Positions 23,948-32,303 of a DNA stretch of 64,000 nucleotides are shown here, piece by piece (positions within the stretch are counted from its first letter, which is position 1; each line of letters opens with the position of its first letter). Under the pieces are notes generated by a model. The model was not told the DNA's origin. It saw only the letters and a list, made by a program, of their open reading frames with translations, and searched no databases. The stretch is from JANMDU01 sp031418715 (lineage in GTDB: Bacteria; Pseudomonadota; Gammaproteobacteria; Burkholderiales; Burkholderiaceae_C), in NCBI GenBank assembly GCA_031418715.1, contig JANOJL010000048.1, positions 1 through 64,000 of the forward strand. Reading direction: 5' to 3'. Position numbers and translations under genes: made by a program.

Positions 23948-26145
23948 GCGATCTCCTTGGGCACTACGCTGGATGGCTGGGGCGGCTTCGGCTCAAGGAT
24001 CGAATCTGCGCTATGCAATGCCCCGCCCCCCTTGCCAATATGGAGCACATCATCCACCAACAACCCTTTAGGCATCGCATGCGTAATAAACAGCATCGTC
24101 ACCTTGCCTTTGAGCTGATTGATCGTCTTGGCAAAGGCTTCTGCGGTTTGTGCATCCAAGGCGCTGGTGGCTTCATCAAAGATCAGGATTTTGGGGCGCT
24201 TGATGAGTGCGCGTGCAATGGCCAATCTTTGCTTTTGCCCACCACTCAATCCCACACCGCGTTCGCCGACTTCCGTCTCATAGCCTTGCGGCAACTTCTC
24301 TACCGTTTCATGAATGCCTGCTAATTTTGCGGCTTGCGTGACTTGCTCAAATGTCGCAGCAGGGTTGCCAGCTTGCAGATTGGCCAGAATGGTGCCGCTG
24401 AACAGGATGGTTTCTTGCGGCACAACGCCGAAATAGGCTCTCAGCTCGTTGGCGCTCAGGTTACGTATGTCAATGCCATCAATCTGAATGCTGCCTTCAG
24501 TAGGCTGATAGAAGCCCAGCAAGAGCTTGGCCAGTGTGCTTTTGCCGCTGCCGCTCGGCCCCATGATGGCCAAGGTGCTGCCGGGGCGAATGTGCAGCTG
24601 CAAATTGCGATACAGCAAAGGATGCTGCTCGCTGTAGCGGAAGGCCAAGCCTTCAATCTCAATCTTGCCTTGGCCATCGTGGGCGCGCTTGGGAGTCAGG
24701 CTGTAGGGCTCTGCGGGGGCATTCATCACATCGCCCAATCTTTGGACGGACAGGCTGGCTTGTTGGAATTGTGTCCACAAGCCCACAATACGCAGCACGG
24801 GCTGGCTCAGCTTGCCGGCAAACATCTGAAACGCCACCAGCATGCCGACGGTGAACACTGCTGCGCCGGGCTCGGGCGTCATCACCAAATACGCGCCAAC
24901 GATCAAGATACTGAGCGTCATCACCAGCTCCATGCTGGTGGCAAAGGTGTTGTAGGTGTTGGCTACTTGCTTGGTTTTGAAGCTGGAGGAGAGGAGCGTG
25001 GCCAGATACCCGCTGTAGCGCTGGCGCAGCTGGGGCTCCATTTGCAGGGTTTTGACGGTTTCAAAGCCGGCGATGTGCTCGGTGACAAAGGCTTGGTTGC
25101 GTGCGCCGAGCAGGAATTGCTCATTGAGCTGGCGCTGGAAGACGGGGGCCATGATGAAGCTGGCGACTGCGATGATGAGCAGAATGCCCACTGCAATGGC
25201 TGAGAGGGTAACGCTGTAGTACAGCATCACGGCTAAGCAAATCAGTAGGAAAGGCAAATCCAGAATCAGGCTGACGGCTGCGCCGGAGACGAATTCACGG
25301 ATGGTTTCGACCGCATGCAGGCGAGCAGCGACCACGCCTGTGGGGCGGTGCTCAAAATAGCGGGTGGGCAGCTTCAAGAGATGCTCCCACACGGCTGCGC
25401 CGAGCACGGCATCGACCCGATTGCCGGTGTGCAGCACCAGATACTGCCGGCCCCAGCTCATGAGGCCATTGAAGATGACGAAGATGCCCATGGCGATACC
25501 AATAGCGATCAAGGTGCTTTGGGTGCGGTGAACGACCACCTTGTCGATGATGGCTTGGGTGAAGAGCGGTGTGGCAAGAGCCACGATTTGCAAGGCAAGA
25601 CTGGCCCAGAGCACATCGCGCCAAACTTTTTTGTGGCGCATGAGTTCCGGGCGAAACCAAGCGAAGCCGAATTTGGCCGTGACTGAAGATGGGCTGGAAG
25701 GCGAGAAAGATTGGCCATCGTCATCTGTGACGGCTTCAGATTCTGGGGTGGCGAGCCAAGCGCGGCCGCTGTGTAAGACTTCAAACTCCGCAACGGTGCA
25801 GGTGATGGGTTGTTGGCTGCCAGGCTGGAAATAGACGATGTGATCGGTATCGGCTGCGGTGATGAGGGCGAGGCTGCTGTTTGGATCGCACTTGAGCTGA
25901 ACGACCAAGGGAAGCGGCAGGCCTTGGGCTTTTTTGGCTTTGAAGGCGATGGCTTTGATGCGAAAGCCAAGGGCTTGGGCGGCGCGGATCAGGGTGGATT
26001 CGTCGTATGGTGTATCAGTGCTGGCAGGGAACTCTTGGTTCAGCAAGCGGGCATCAAAAGATTTGCGATGCAGTGCGCAAAGGCTGCCTAGCGCCCACAG
26101 CAAGTGCGGCTCCTCCCAAGCCACAGATTGTGTTAGAACTCCCAT
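23944..26145 (-). CDS. HlyB-type type I secretion ABC transporter, 733 aa
   Basis: An inner-membrane ABC exporter with three domains. Residues 1-140 form a C39-like domain: LGSLCALHRKSFDARLLNQEF matches the degenerate, non-proteolytic kind found in HlyB/RTX exporters, not the cysteine protease of bacteriocin exporters. Residues about 165-450 are a six-helix membrane domain. Residues about 490-710 are the ATPase: Walker A MGPSGSGKSTLA, signature LSGGQKQRLAIARAL, Walker B ILIFDEATSALD and switch histidine in LFITHAM. It is the first gene of the type I locus and is translationally coupled to the GNAT gene. With HlyD at the left edge and an outer-membrane TolC encoded elsewhere it would export the RTX protein at 193-11160. 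Confidence 0.93.
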   Translation of the reverse strand: MGVLTQSVAWEEPHLLWALGSLCALHRKSFDARLLNQEFPASTDTPYDESTLIRAAQALGFRIKAIAFKAKKAQGLPLPLVVQLKCDPNSSLALITAADTDHIVYFQPGSQQPITCTVAEFEVLHSGRAWLATPESEAVTDDDGQSFSPSSPSSVTAKFGFAWFRPELMRHKKVWRDVLWASLALQIVALATPLFTQAIIDKVVVHRTQSTLIAIGIAMGIFVIFNGLMSWGRQYLVLHTGNRVDAVLGAAVWEHLLKLPTRYFEHRPTGVVAARLHAVETIREFVSGAAVSLILDLPFLLICLAVMLYYSVTLSAIAVGILLIIAVASFIMAPVFQRQLNEQFLLGARNQAFVTEHIAGFETVKTLQMEPQLRQRYSGYLATLLSSSFKTKQVANTYNTFATSMELVMTLSILIVGAYLVMTPEPGAAVFTVGMLVAFQMFAGKLSQPVLRIVGLWTQFQQASLSVQRLGDVMNAPAEPYSLTPKRAHDGQGKIEIEGLAFRYSEQHPLLYRNLQLHIRPGSTLAIMGPSGSGKSTLAKLLLGFYQPTEGSIQIDGIDIRNLSANELRAYFGVVPQETILFSGTILANLQAGNPAATFEQVTQAAKLAGIHETVEKLPQGYETEVGERGVGLSGGQKQRLAIARALIKRPKILIFDEATSALDAQTAEAFAKTINQLKGKVTMLFITHAMPKGLLVDDVLHIGKGGGALHSADSILEPKPPQPSSVVPKEIA

Positions 26146-26523
26146 GAACCGATCCCAATCTTTGCGAACAAATTACTATTGGAAATAGTTTAGGAAATTC
26201 GTTACAAAACCATATCAATAGACCCGGTAATTCTGACAGTGAAATTCGAAAATAAGGGTAAATACTAGATGAATGTTGTTTGGATGACACTGTTGGGGCG
26301 CTAAGAATCTCACTTGAAATGCGTATGGCAAGACTGAAGAGTGGGGTCAGCGGATGTTTCCCCCTCATTAAGTCGGTCGACTTCCTCAGCGCCCAGTTTA
26401 CAAATATCGGATGACCATCGACACAGCGAGCTTGATTCCCATCCCTTGTTTCTCCAGCTCTTTAGGTTACTGTGCGTCCATTTCCATTCAAGTTCGAGTA
26501 CGTGACTCAACGAGAATCGACGT
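26146..26523. other. Intergenic gap of 378 bp upstream of the type I transporter
   Basis: No convincing gene. The part next to the transporter (26146-26260) is A/T-rich and should hold its promoter, but no clear hexamer pair is seen. It contains the 23-bp repeat at 26220-26242. The part next to corC (26300-26520) has a 66-codon open frame with no recognisable features. Confidence 0.5.
26220..26242 (+). repeat. 23-bp direct repeat, copy B
   Basis: AGACCCGGTAATTCTGACAG then TGA. Same orientation as copies at 11820 and 22375. Confidence 0.55.
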
Positions 26524-27462
26524 TTAAGCGATTGACGCCTTGGAAACGGGCGAAACCTTGAACCATTTCACCGCGCCGCCCTTGGTGTGCAGCACAACAA
26601 ATTGCAAGCCCGCCAACACGCAGCGCTCGCCGCGCTTGGGCACATGGCCAATTTCATGTGCGATCAGGCCGCCAATCGTGTCGAATTCGTCAGCGGCTTC
26701 ATCGCCATCGCGAGTTTTGAGATCGATGCCGAAGCTCTCTTCCACACGCTCAATCGGCGTATCGCCGCTCACGCGCCAGGTTTTATCAGCCAAGGCATAG
26801 ATGTCGCCTTCGGTGGCGTGGTCATCAAACTCGTCTTCGATCTCGCCGACGATCTCTTCCAGCACGTCTTCAATCGTGATCAGACCCGCTGTGCGGCCAA
26901 ACTCGTCGATCACCATGGCCAGATGGTTGCGGTTGCCTTTGAATTCGCGCAACAGATCGTTGAGCTTTTTGCTCTCTGGCACGAAGACTGCGGGGCGCAA
27001 CAGGGCTTTCAAATGCAGCTCGGGCGCGCGTTGCAATTTGAGCAAATCTTTGGCCATGAGAATACCAATGACGTTTTCACGGTCGTTTTCATAGACGGGA
27101 AAGCGCGAATGCGAGGTCTCGATGATCAGATGCAGCAGCTCGTCAAAAGGTGCGTCGATATTGATCAGATCCATGCGCGGCGCGGCGACCATCACGTCGC
27201 CAGCGGTCATGTCGGTGATGCGCAATACGCCCTCGAGCATGGCGCGGCTTTCAGCGCCGATCACTTGGTTGTCTTCAGCCTCGGCCAAAGTTTCCATCAA
27301 CTCTTCTTTGCTGTCGGGGCCGGGATGGATGAATTCTGCGATTTTTTGCAGGATGCCTCGGCGATCTTCGTTCTTATGGGCGCTGGGCGCAGGCAGATCG
27401 CCGGGTTGAACATGGTCGCCAGCACGAGCGGTGCTGCGAGCGACGGAAGGAGAGTCAGACAC
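26524..27462 (-). CDS. corC: CorC/HlyC-family CBS-domain protein
   Basis: A 312-residue protein of the CorC (YbeX) family, linked to magnesium and cobalt efflux and to membrane-related ion homeostasis. DNQVIGAESRAMLEGVLRI and DVMVAAPRMDLINID lead into two CBS domains (about residues 85-200), with SRFPVYENDRENVIGILMAKDL in the first and MVIDEFGRTAGLITIEDVLEEIVGEIEDE in the second. The C-terminal CorC_HlyC domain (about 215-300) contains DTIGGLIAHEIGHVPKRGE. The name HlyC in this family label has nothing to do with the haemolysin acyltransferase. It lacks membrane helices. In many relatives it lies beside lnt and ybeY; here it stands alone next to the type I locus. Confidence 0.9.
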   Translation of the reverse strand: MSDSPSVARSTARAGDHVQPGDLPAPSAHKNEDRRGILQKIAEFIHPGPDSKEELMETLAEAEDNQVIGAESRAMLEGVLRITDMTAGDVMVAAPRMDLINIDAPFDELLHLIIETSHSRFPVYENDRENVIGILMAKDLLKLQRAPELHLKALLRPAVFVPESKKLNDLLREFKGNRNHLAMVIDEFGRTAGLITIEDVLEEIVGEIEDEFDDHATEGDIYALADKTWRVSGDTPIERVEESFGIDLKTRDGDEAADEFDTIGGLIAHEIGHVPKRGERCVLAGLQFVVLHTKGGAVKWFKVSPVSKASIA

Positions 27463-27542
27463 AAATAGCTTTGAGAGTGGAACAGGCCACTAGGATAGCG
27501 GAAATTCGCGGCACTGCGTGAAAAGGCTGCTACAGCACTTCT

Positions 27543-28376
27543 TCAAGGTGCAGCATCTTGCCGTGCTGAAATCATGCCTTTACGGATGCTTTGCACAGAA
27601 GCGAGGAACTCCCAAAACTGCAGCGCGCGCAGCTTGAGACGAAAATCGACTTCGCCCAAGCTGTCTTCGATCGCATCTTTCACGGCGGTTTCCATGCGGT
27701 CTGTGAAGTCTTGCGCGGGCAGGCGCAGGTGAGCCTCCACTTCGCCGCCGTAGTTTTCCACCACTGCGCCTGCTTTGCGGGCGATTTTGAGCATGGCGAC
27801 GTTTTCGCTCAGCACGTGAATAAAGATCATGTCCACCTGCTGCGCGCGCGCGTGCAGAATGGCGCGTTCAAAAAGGCGCGTGCCTAAGCCTATACCGCGT
27901 GCTTCTGCACTCACTGACACACCAAATTCGGCGCAACTGCTGCACTTGGGATCATTGGTGACGGCTAAATGCGCCATCGCGATCAATTGCAAACGGCGGT
28001 TGAAAACGCCATAAATCTCGTCGCGTTTGAAATCTAGGCCGTCGACATATTTTTCAACTTGCTCGTCTGTGGCGACGTAGCCAAAGCGCAAGTAACGGTC
28101 ATGCGCAGGCAGCGCCAAAATATGCTCAGCAATGCGGCGCCGATGACGGCTGTTGAGTGAGCGAATGGGGACGATGCCGGGCTCAGCGCTGCCCTCACCG
28201 CCCGCCACTTTGAGACCGATCTCATCACTCTCAGGGTAGGCCTGCGAGTTCAGGCCCGCCTCGGGCTCTGCCGCCTTGTCACGCATGTGCGCGTGGCCCC
28301 GCCAAAACTCGGCCGGCGCTTCGAGCGTGGCCTGGATGAGCTGTTTGGCTTGGGTCATGGTGTTGTTCAATGGCAT
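27543..28376 (-). CDS. GNAT-family N-acetyltransferase, 277 aa
   Basis: The acetyltransferase core spans about residues 70-215. VPIRSLNSRHRRRIAEHILALP is typical of a large proteobacterial GNAT group, and EFGVSVSAEARGIGLGTRLF is the acetyl-CoA-binding A motif (QxxGxG/A type). FIHVLSENVAMLKIARKAGAVV forms the B motif. About 65 residues before and 60 after the core are outside the standard fold. The substrate is unknown. The start at 28376 has no good ribosome site; an ATG at 28358 is an alternative. It is transcribed away from the 29-bp repeat at 28467. Confidence 0.82.
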   Translation of the reverse strand: MPLNNTMTQAKQLIQATLEAPAEFWRGHAHMRDKAAEPEAGLNSQAYPESDEIGLKVAGGEGSAEPGIVPIRSLNSRHRRRIAEHILALPAHDRYLRFGYVATDEQVEKYVDGLDFKRDEIYGVFNRRLQLIAMAHLAVTNDPKCSSCAEFGVSVSAEARGIGLGTRLFERAILHARAQQVDMIFIHVLSENVAMLKIARKAGAVVENYGGEVEAHLRLPAQDFTDRMETAVKDAIEDSLGEVDFRLKLRALQFWEFLASVQSIRKGMISARQDAAP

Positions 28377-28466
28377 GCTATTGAATTTAAGGGTAAACCC
28401 TCATTTTTCAAAGGCCGTGGGTCTAGTCTAGTGGAGATTGACTAATGTTGCATTTACTATGATTTT

Positions 28467-28495
28467 AATAGCAAACTACGTAGTATTTACAACGG
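28467..28495 (+). repeat. 29-bp dispersed repeat
   Basis: AATAGCAAACTACGTAG, then a tail ending ACAACGG, in the 150-bp gap between the GNAT gene and slt. Preceded by ACTATGATTTT, which forms the partial hairpin seen at other copies. Confidence 0.65.
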
Positions 28496-28526
28496 CTTGA
28501 TCGCGATTTAGCTTAAAAAATGCCGC

Positions 28527-30569
28527 TCAAGGTAAATCTTTGTTTGTCTCAGGCGAGCCACTGTCACGCGGGCCAATCGTGCCCATCCGGGTTTTCAAGC
28601 TGGGTTGGCCGCCGAGAATCAAGCCGTAAATCGTGGCATTCGCAGCTACTTTTTTCACATAATCGCGCGTCTCGGCGAAGGGCACGTTTTCTGCCCAGGC
28701 TGCGCCTTCCATGATCGGACCATTGCGCCAAGCGCGCGGGCGGCTCGGGCCTGCGTTGTAGGCAGCGGCGGCTAAGGGCGATGAGCCTTGGAAATCGTCA
28801 AGAACGAGCTTGAGATAGGCCGTGCCGATGGCGATATTGGTGCCTAAGTCATTCAGCTGACCTTGGTTGAAACCGGTCATGCCGATTTTGCTGGCCGTCC
28901 AACGCGCGGTGGCGGGCATGACCTGCATCAAGCCCGATGCGCCCACATGCGAGCGCGCGTCCATGATGAAACGCGATTCTTGGCGGATCAGGCCATACAC
29001 ATAAGCCGGGTCAAGCCGAATCTCTTGGCTGCGCTTGACAACCGCATCGCGAAAAGGCATCGGGAAACGCTGATCAGGCTGAAACGCTTCTTTCGTGCGC
29101 TCACTCGTGTTGATGCAACGATCCCAGACCTCGCGTTGGCAAGCAAAGTCCGCTGCAGCCAGTAAATCACGGTCATTCATGCCGCCGCGCGTGTGCAGGT
29201 TCGTTGTGTAATTCCACTCGCGCACACCGTCTGCTCGCAGGCCGAGAGCGATAGCATACAAAGCGCGGTTCAGGCCTGGGTTCAAACGAGCTGCTTCTTT
29301 TTCTGTAGCACTCAGTGCAGGCGGCATAACGGGTAGAGCCACTTTTCGGCCTAATTCTTCTGTGGCAAGAATTTCATAAAACCCTCGCGGCGATGCAATA
29401 CTCTCCAGCAAACTCATGGCTTCTTGCAACTCAGGACGCAACACCATGGTTGGCGTAGCGCTCTGCGCAGTGCTGTTGAGCATCTCAGGCTTGCCTTTGA
29501 CGGTTTCGCGCAGGGCGCGGGCTTTCCAATAAGCCCAGGTGCTGTCGCGCTTGCCTTCTTCGCTCATCGCGTTGATCGCAGCGAGCACCACAGGCCAGCC
29601 TTGTGCGGCGGTGGTAGCGCGCAGGGCTGTGCGGGCTTTCCAGCCGAGCAAATCGTCGTTCAAATGCTCGTTTCGTGCTCTGGAAAACAAGTCGCCCGCT
29701 TCTGAAGACAGCTTTAAATTGGCCTGCTTGCCGATCACGCCCCAGACCCAACTGCGCTCTTCCGCAGTGAGGTGCAAGTTCCATTTGGCCTCTAGCGCGC
29801 CCGCAGCGGCATCGGTATCATTGGTCGCCATTTTGATGAGCGCGAGCGTGACGAGTTCTTTGCGCGTGCTGCTAGCAGCGATGACGCGGGAGGACAGATA
29901 ACGCGCTGGGTTGGCGTTGATCTCGCCAATGACAGCGGCAGACTCCGGCGACACGATGATCACTGCATTACTAGCTGCGCGCGGGCGGTTGGACTCGATC
30001 GACAACCGCGCTTCTTTCCAGACATCTAGCGCAGTGATTTGCTTGGCTTCGAGCAGCGCGGAAGCAGCATAGGTGCAGCCGTCATCTGCATCGCGCATGC
30101 CATACCAGTTGCGCAACACTTCTTGCGCCACTGCTTCGCCTGAGGCAGCGCCACGCAGGCGATCAATGTGCAGCGCATAGCAGCGCACTTCGCGGTCGTC
30201 ATGCATGCGGTATTTGGCATATTCAGTGGAAAAGCCGCTCCAATCGCGCCTTGCGCCTAGCAGTTGCAGCCAATCGTTGCGCAGGCGGTCTTCTTGGTAC
30301 GTGCCCGCGATGCTTTGCAGCGTGGCCTGAATGTCAGCTGCGCTGGCTTCATCCAGACGCGCCTTCATATCCCAATAGACGCCCCAAGGCTCCAGCGCAT
30401 GGCCGCGCACCTGCGGCAGCAGCGCTTTCAGGCGCGTCTTGTCGCCACGTTTGAAGGCGTTGCTCATCTCTTGAATGGCATCATCACCCCGCTGGCCTTG
30501 TGCGATGACGCTGCCACCGAGGAAAACACTGCACAAACCTGCCAGAATGAATGTCTTGAATAATTGCAT
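28527..30569 (-). CDS. slt: Soluble lytic murein transglycosylase
   Basis: A periplasmic muramidase of the Slt70 family that cleaves peptidoglycan with formation of 1,6-anhydro-muramic acid. I set the start at 30569 because it gives a clean signal peptide (MQLFKTFILAGLCSVFLGGSVIAQ); the frame is open further, to 30773, but that would overlap the divergent gene. A long alpha-helical superhelix (about residues 25-470) is followed by the catalytic SLT domain (about 500-650): LIRQESRFIMDARSHVGASG has the catalytic glutamate, then LMQVMPATARW, NIAIGTAYL and AAAYNAGPSRPRAW. Length (680 residues) fits the family. It is divergent from the 5-formyltetrahydrofolate cyclo-ligase with only 9 bp between starts, so promoters must lie within the other gene's 5' end. 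Confidence 0.92.
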   Translation of the reverse strand: MQLFKTFILAGLCSVFLGGSVIAQGQRGDDAIQEMSNAFKRGDKTRLKALLPQVRGHALEPWGVYWDMKARLDEASAADIQATLQSIAGTYQEDRLRNDWLQLLGARRDWSGFSTEYAKYRMHDDREVRCYALHIDRLRGAASGEAVAQEVLRNWYGMRDADDGCTYAASALLEAKQITALDVWKEARLSIESNRPRAASNAVIIVSPESAAVIGEINANPARYLSSRVIAASSTRKELVTLALIKMATNDTDAAAGALEAKWNLHLTAEERSWVWGVIGKQANLKLSSEAGDLFSRARNEHLNDDLLGWKARTALRATTAAQGWPVVLAAINAMSEEGKRDSTWAYWKARALRETVKGKPEMLNSTAQSATPTMVLRPELQEAMSLLESIASPRGFYEILATEELGRKVALPVMPPALSATEKEAARLNPGLNRALYAIALGLRADGVREWNYTTNLHTRGGMNDRDLLAAADFACQREVWDRCINTSERTKEAFQPDQRFPMPFRDAVVKRSQEIRLDPAYVYGLIRQESRFIMDARSHVGASGLMQVMPATARWTASKIGMTGFNQGQLNDLGTNIAIGTAYLKLVLDDFQGSSPLAAAAYNAGPSRPRAWRNGPIMEGAAWAENVPFAETRDYVKKVAANATIYGLILGGQPSLKTRMGTIGPRDSGSPETNKDLP

Positions 30570-30578
30570 ACCTACATT

Positions 30579-31328
30579 ATGAATGCTGATAAAAAAGCAC
30601 AGCGCCAGCGGCTCATTGAAGAGCGCCTGAACATGCCGGATCGGCTGGAGCGCGCGGCTGATTTGCAGCGCTCTCTGCGGGCATTTCTCGTGGGGCGGCG
30701 CGACGACATCATTGGCGCGTATTGGCCAATCAAAGGCGAATTTGATGCGCTGCCCGCTCTCTACCGCTGGCAAGAAGATGTGTTGCTCGGCTCGGGGCTG
30801 GATGCACAGGCATCGTCTGGCGACCCGTTAGAACCCCAGTATTTAAAAGAAAATCAGCCTCCAGCCGTTATAAAACCAGCACGTAGTGCTACTGAATTTA
30901 TAGCAAATTTATTCGACATGAACCCAGCCGCCGCAGCGCATGGTGCTTTGCCCGCAGGCCCGCTCGCCTCCCCGCGCAAGATTGGCCTGCCCGTGGTCGA
31001 CAAAGTTCACAAAACCTTGCAATTTCACGCTTGGTGGCCAGGTTGCCCGATGGAAGAGGATGCTTACGACATTCCTAAGCCAAAAGACACCGAGATCATC
31101 ATGCCCACGCTGCTGCTCGTGCCCTGCTTAGGATTTGGCCCTGGCGGTTTCCGCTTGGGCTACGGTGGTGGCTTTTATGACCGCACACTGGCCGCGATTT
31201 CGCCCAAGCCGTTCACAGTGGGGCTGGGCTTTGCGAACGGCTATGTGAGCAATTTCTCAGCCGAAGCACATGACATTCCCCTCGATGCCATTCTGACGGA
31301 TCATGGGCAGATGTGGCCATTGGGATGA
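30579..31328 (+). CDS. 5-formyltetrahydrofolate cyclo-ligase with an extra internal segment
   Basis: Converts 5-formyl- to 5,10-methenyl-tetrahydrofolate with ATP. The start is the ATG at 30579 (MNADKKAQRQRL); a TTG at 30564 is possible. The C-terminal half holds the family signature GFGPGGFRLGYGGGFYDRTL and EAHDIPLDAILTDHG. The N-terminal part has AYWPIKGEFDALP. At 249 residues it is about 50 longer than usual. The surplus lies between LYRWQEDVLL and KIGLPVVDK and includes a copy of the 29-bp repeat, which encodes the stretch around AVIKPARSATEFIANLF in frame. So the repeat appears to have inserted into a loop without destroying the gene. Confidence 0.88.
   Translation: MNADKKAQRQRLIEERLNMPDRLERAADLQRSLRAFLVGRRDDIIGAYWPIKGEFDALPALYRWQEDVLLGSGLDAQASSGDPLEPQYLKENQPPAVIKPARSATEFIANLFDMNPAAAAHGALPAGPLASPRKIGLPVVDKVHKTLQFHAWWPGCPMEEDAYDIPKPKDTEIIMPTLLLVPCLGFGPGGFRLGYGGGFYDRTLAAISPKPFTVGLGFANGYVSNFSAEAHDIPLDAILTDHGQMWPLG
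30865..30893 (-). repeat. 29-bp dispersed repeat inside the 5-FCL gene
   Basis: Plus-strand CCGTTATAAAACCAGCACG and on to GCTACT, followed by GAATTTATAGC, which completes the hairpin end. In frame within the gene. Confidence 0.7.
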
Positions 31329-31350
31329 TTTAAGCGAAATCGGCTGCTCG

Positions 31351-31379
31351 CCGTTATAAAACCTACGCAAATTGCTATT
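31351..31379 (-). repeat. 29-bp dispersed repeat
   Basis: CCGTTATAAAACCTACGC, then AAATTGCTATT, followed by TATTCGATAGC. The segment GCTATTTATTCGATAGC can form a hairpin. It lies between the convergent 5-FCL and shikimate dehydrogenase genes. Confidence 0.75.
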
Positions 31380-31397
31380 TATTCGATAGCAAAAATC

Positions 31398-32228
31398 TCA
31401 AGCCAACGCCAAGGAGCGTAGATTTTCCGCCGTCGTCGTTGGCAAATCAAAGTATTCCAAGTAAGCCGGGATCTGCTCGTAAAGCATGTCTTTGCCGACT
31501 TGACATGGGCAGCCTAATTCTTGCGCAGCGGCAAGAAACGCCGTCACCTCTTGCGCCATCACCACCTCGCCCACAAACGTGTCTGGACTCAGGCGGCGCA
31601 TGTCCACTGGCAGCGCGTCGCCAGGCTTCATGCCCAGCGGTGTGGCGTTGACCAGCAAGTCCATGCCGGCAGGGTCGTTGCTGCCGGTTTGCACTCTCAC
31701 TTGCGGAAAATTCTCCCGCAGGCGCTGCGCCAGCGCCTCGCTGCTGGCTGCGTTCACATCAAACAAATACAAAGCTCCCGCGCCTGCTTGCGCGAGCGAA
31801 GCGGCAATCGCGCTGCCCACGCCGCCCGTGCCCACCACGAGGCAGCGCTTGGCTTTGATCGCAAAGCCCTTGCGCTGGACGCCGCGCACAAAGCCTTCGC
31901 CATCAAACATTTCGCCATGCAAGCGGCCATCGGCCAAGCGTTTCACAGCATTGCAAGCGCCCGCCACGCGCACACGCGGCGACAGCTCGTCCAACATCGG
32001 CAACACGCTCACCTTGTGGGGCATGGTGATCAACGCGCCACGGATGTTTTCTAGCGAAAAGATGGCCTTCAAATAGTTGGGGAAATGCTCAGGCTTGCAC
32101 CCCATCGGAACGACCAGCGCCTTGATGCCCGCCTGCTCAAAATACGGGTTGTAAATCAGCGGCGCTTGAAAGCTGTAGGTCGGCCAACCGATATGGGCGA
32201 TGATGTCGGTGTTGCCGTCAATGCGCAT
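31398..32228 (-). CDS. Shikimate/quinate dehydrogenase family protein (AroE-like)
   Basis: A 276-residue NAD(P)-dependent dehydrogenase interconverting 3-dehydroshikimate and shikimate, or the quinate pair. The N-terminal substrate domain includes GALITMPHKVSVLP with the catalytic lysine of the PHK motif. The Rossmann part begins CLVVGTGGVGSAIAASLAQAG, and DLLVNATPLGMKPGDALP is typical of the family. The N-terminal sequence (IAHIGWPTYSFQAPLIYNPYF) differs from canonical AroE, which suggests a paralogue with a catabolic role. It is the last gene of the operon dctQ-dctM-dctP-aroQ and lies 75 bp after aroQ. The pathway context points to quinate or shikimate use rather than aromatic amino acid synthesis; this is an inference. 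Confidence 0.85.
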   Translation of the reverse strand: MRIDGNTDIIAHIGWPTYSFQAPLIYNPYFEQAGIKALVVPMGCKPEHFPNYLKAIFSLENIRGALITMPHKVSVLPMLDELSPRVRVAGACNAVKRLADGRLHGEMFDGEGFVRGVQRKGFAIKAKRCLVVGTGGVGSAIAASLAQAGAGALYLFDVNAASSEALAQRLRENFPQVRVQTGSNDPAGMDLLVNATPLGMKPGDALPVDMRRLSPDTFVGEVVMAQEVTAFLAAAQELGCPCQVGKDMLYEQIPAYLEYFDLPTTTAENLRSLALA

Positions 32229-32255
32229 GATTTTTTATGAATAAAGTGCTTTTCG

Positions 32256-32284
32256 CCGTTATAAAATATGCGCAGTATGCTATC
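32256..32284 (-). repeat. 29-bp dispersed repeat
   Basis: CCGTTATAAAATATGCGCAG and on to GCTATC, followed by AATATAATAGC (GCTAT...ATAGC hairpin). In the gap between aroQ and the shikimate dehydrogenase gene, so it would be transcribed within the operon. Confidence 0.75.
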
Positions 32285-32303
32285 AATATAATAGCATTTA
32301 GAT

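Noticed and set aside
26310..26510. 66-codon minus-strand open frame between corC and the type I transporter
   Set aside because: No domain, no ribosome site and no coding-like composition that I can support.
29454..29482. Possible thirteenth copy of the 29-bp repeat inside slt
   Set aside because: Only the first 17 bases match well (GTAGCGCTCTGCGCAG); the rest is unlike the consensus, so it may be chance.
30570..30773. N-terminal extension of slt by 68 codons
   Set aside because: It overlaps the divergent 5-FCL gene and would bury the signal peptide; the ATG at 30569 fits better.
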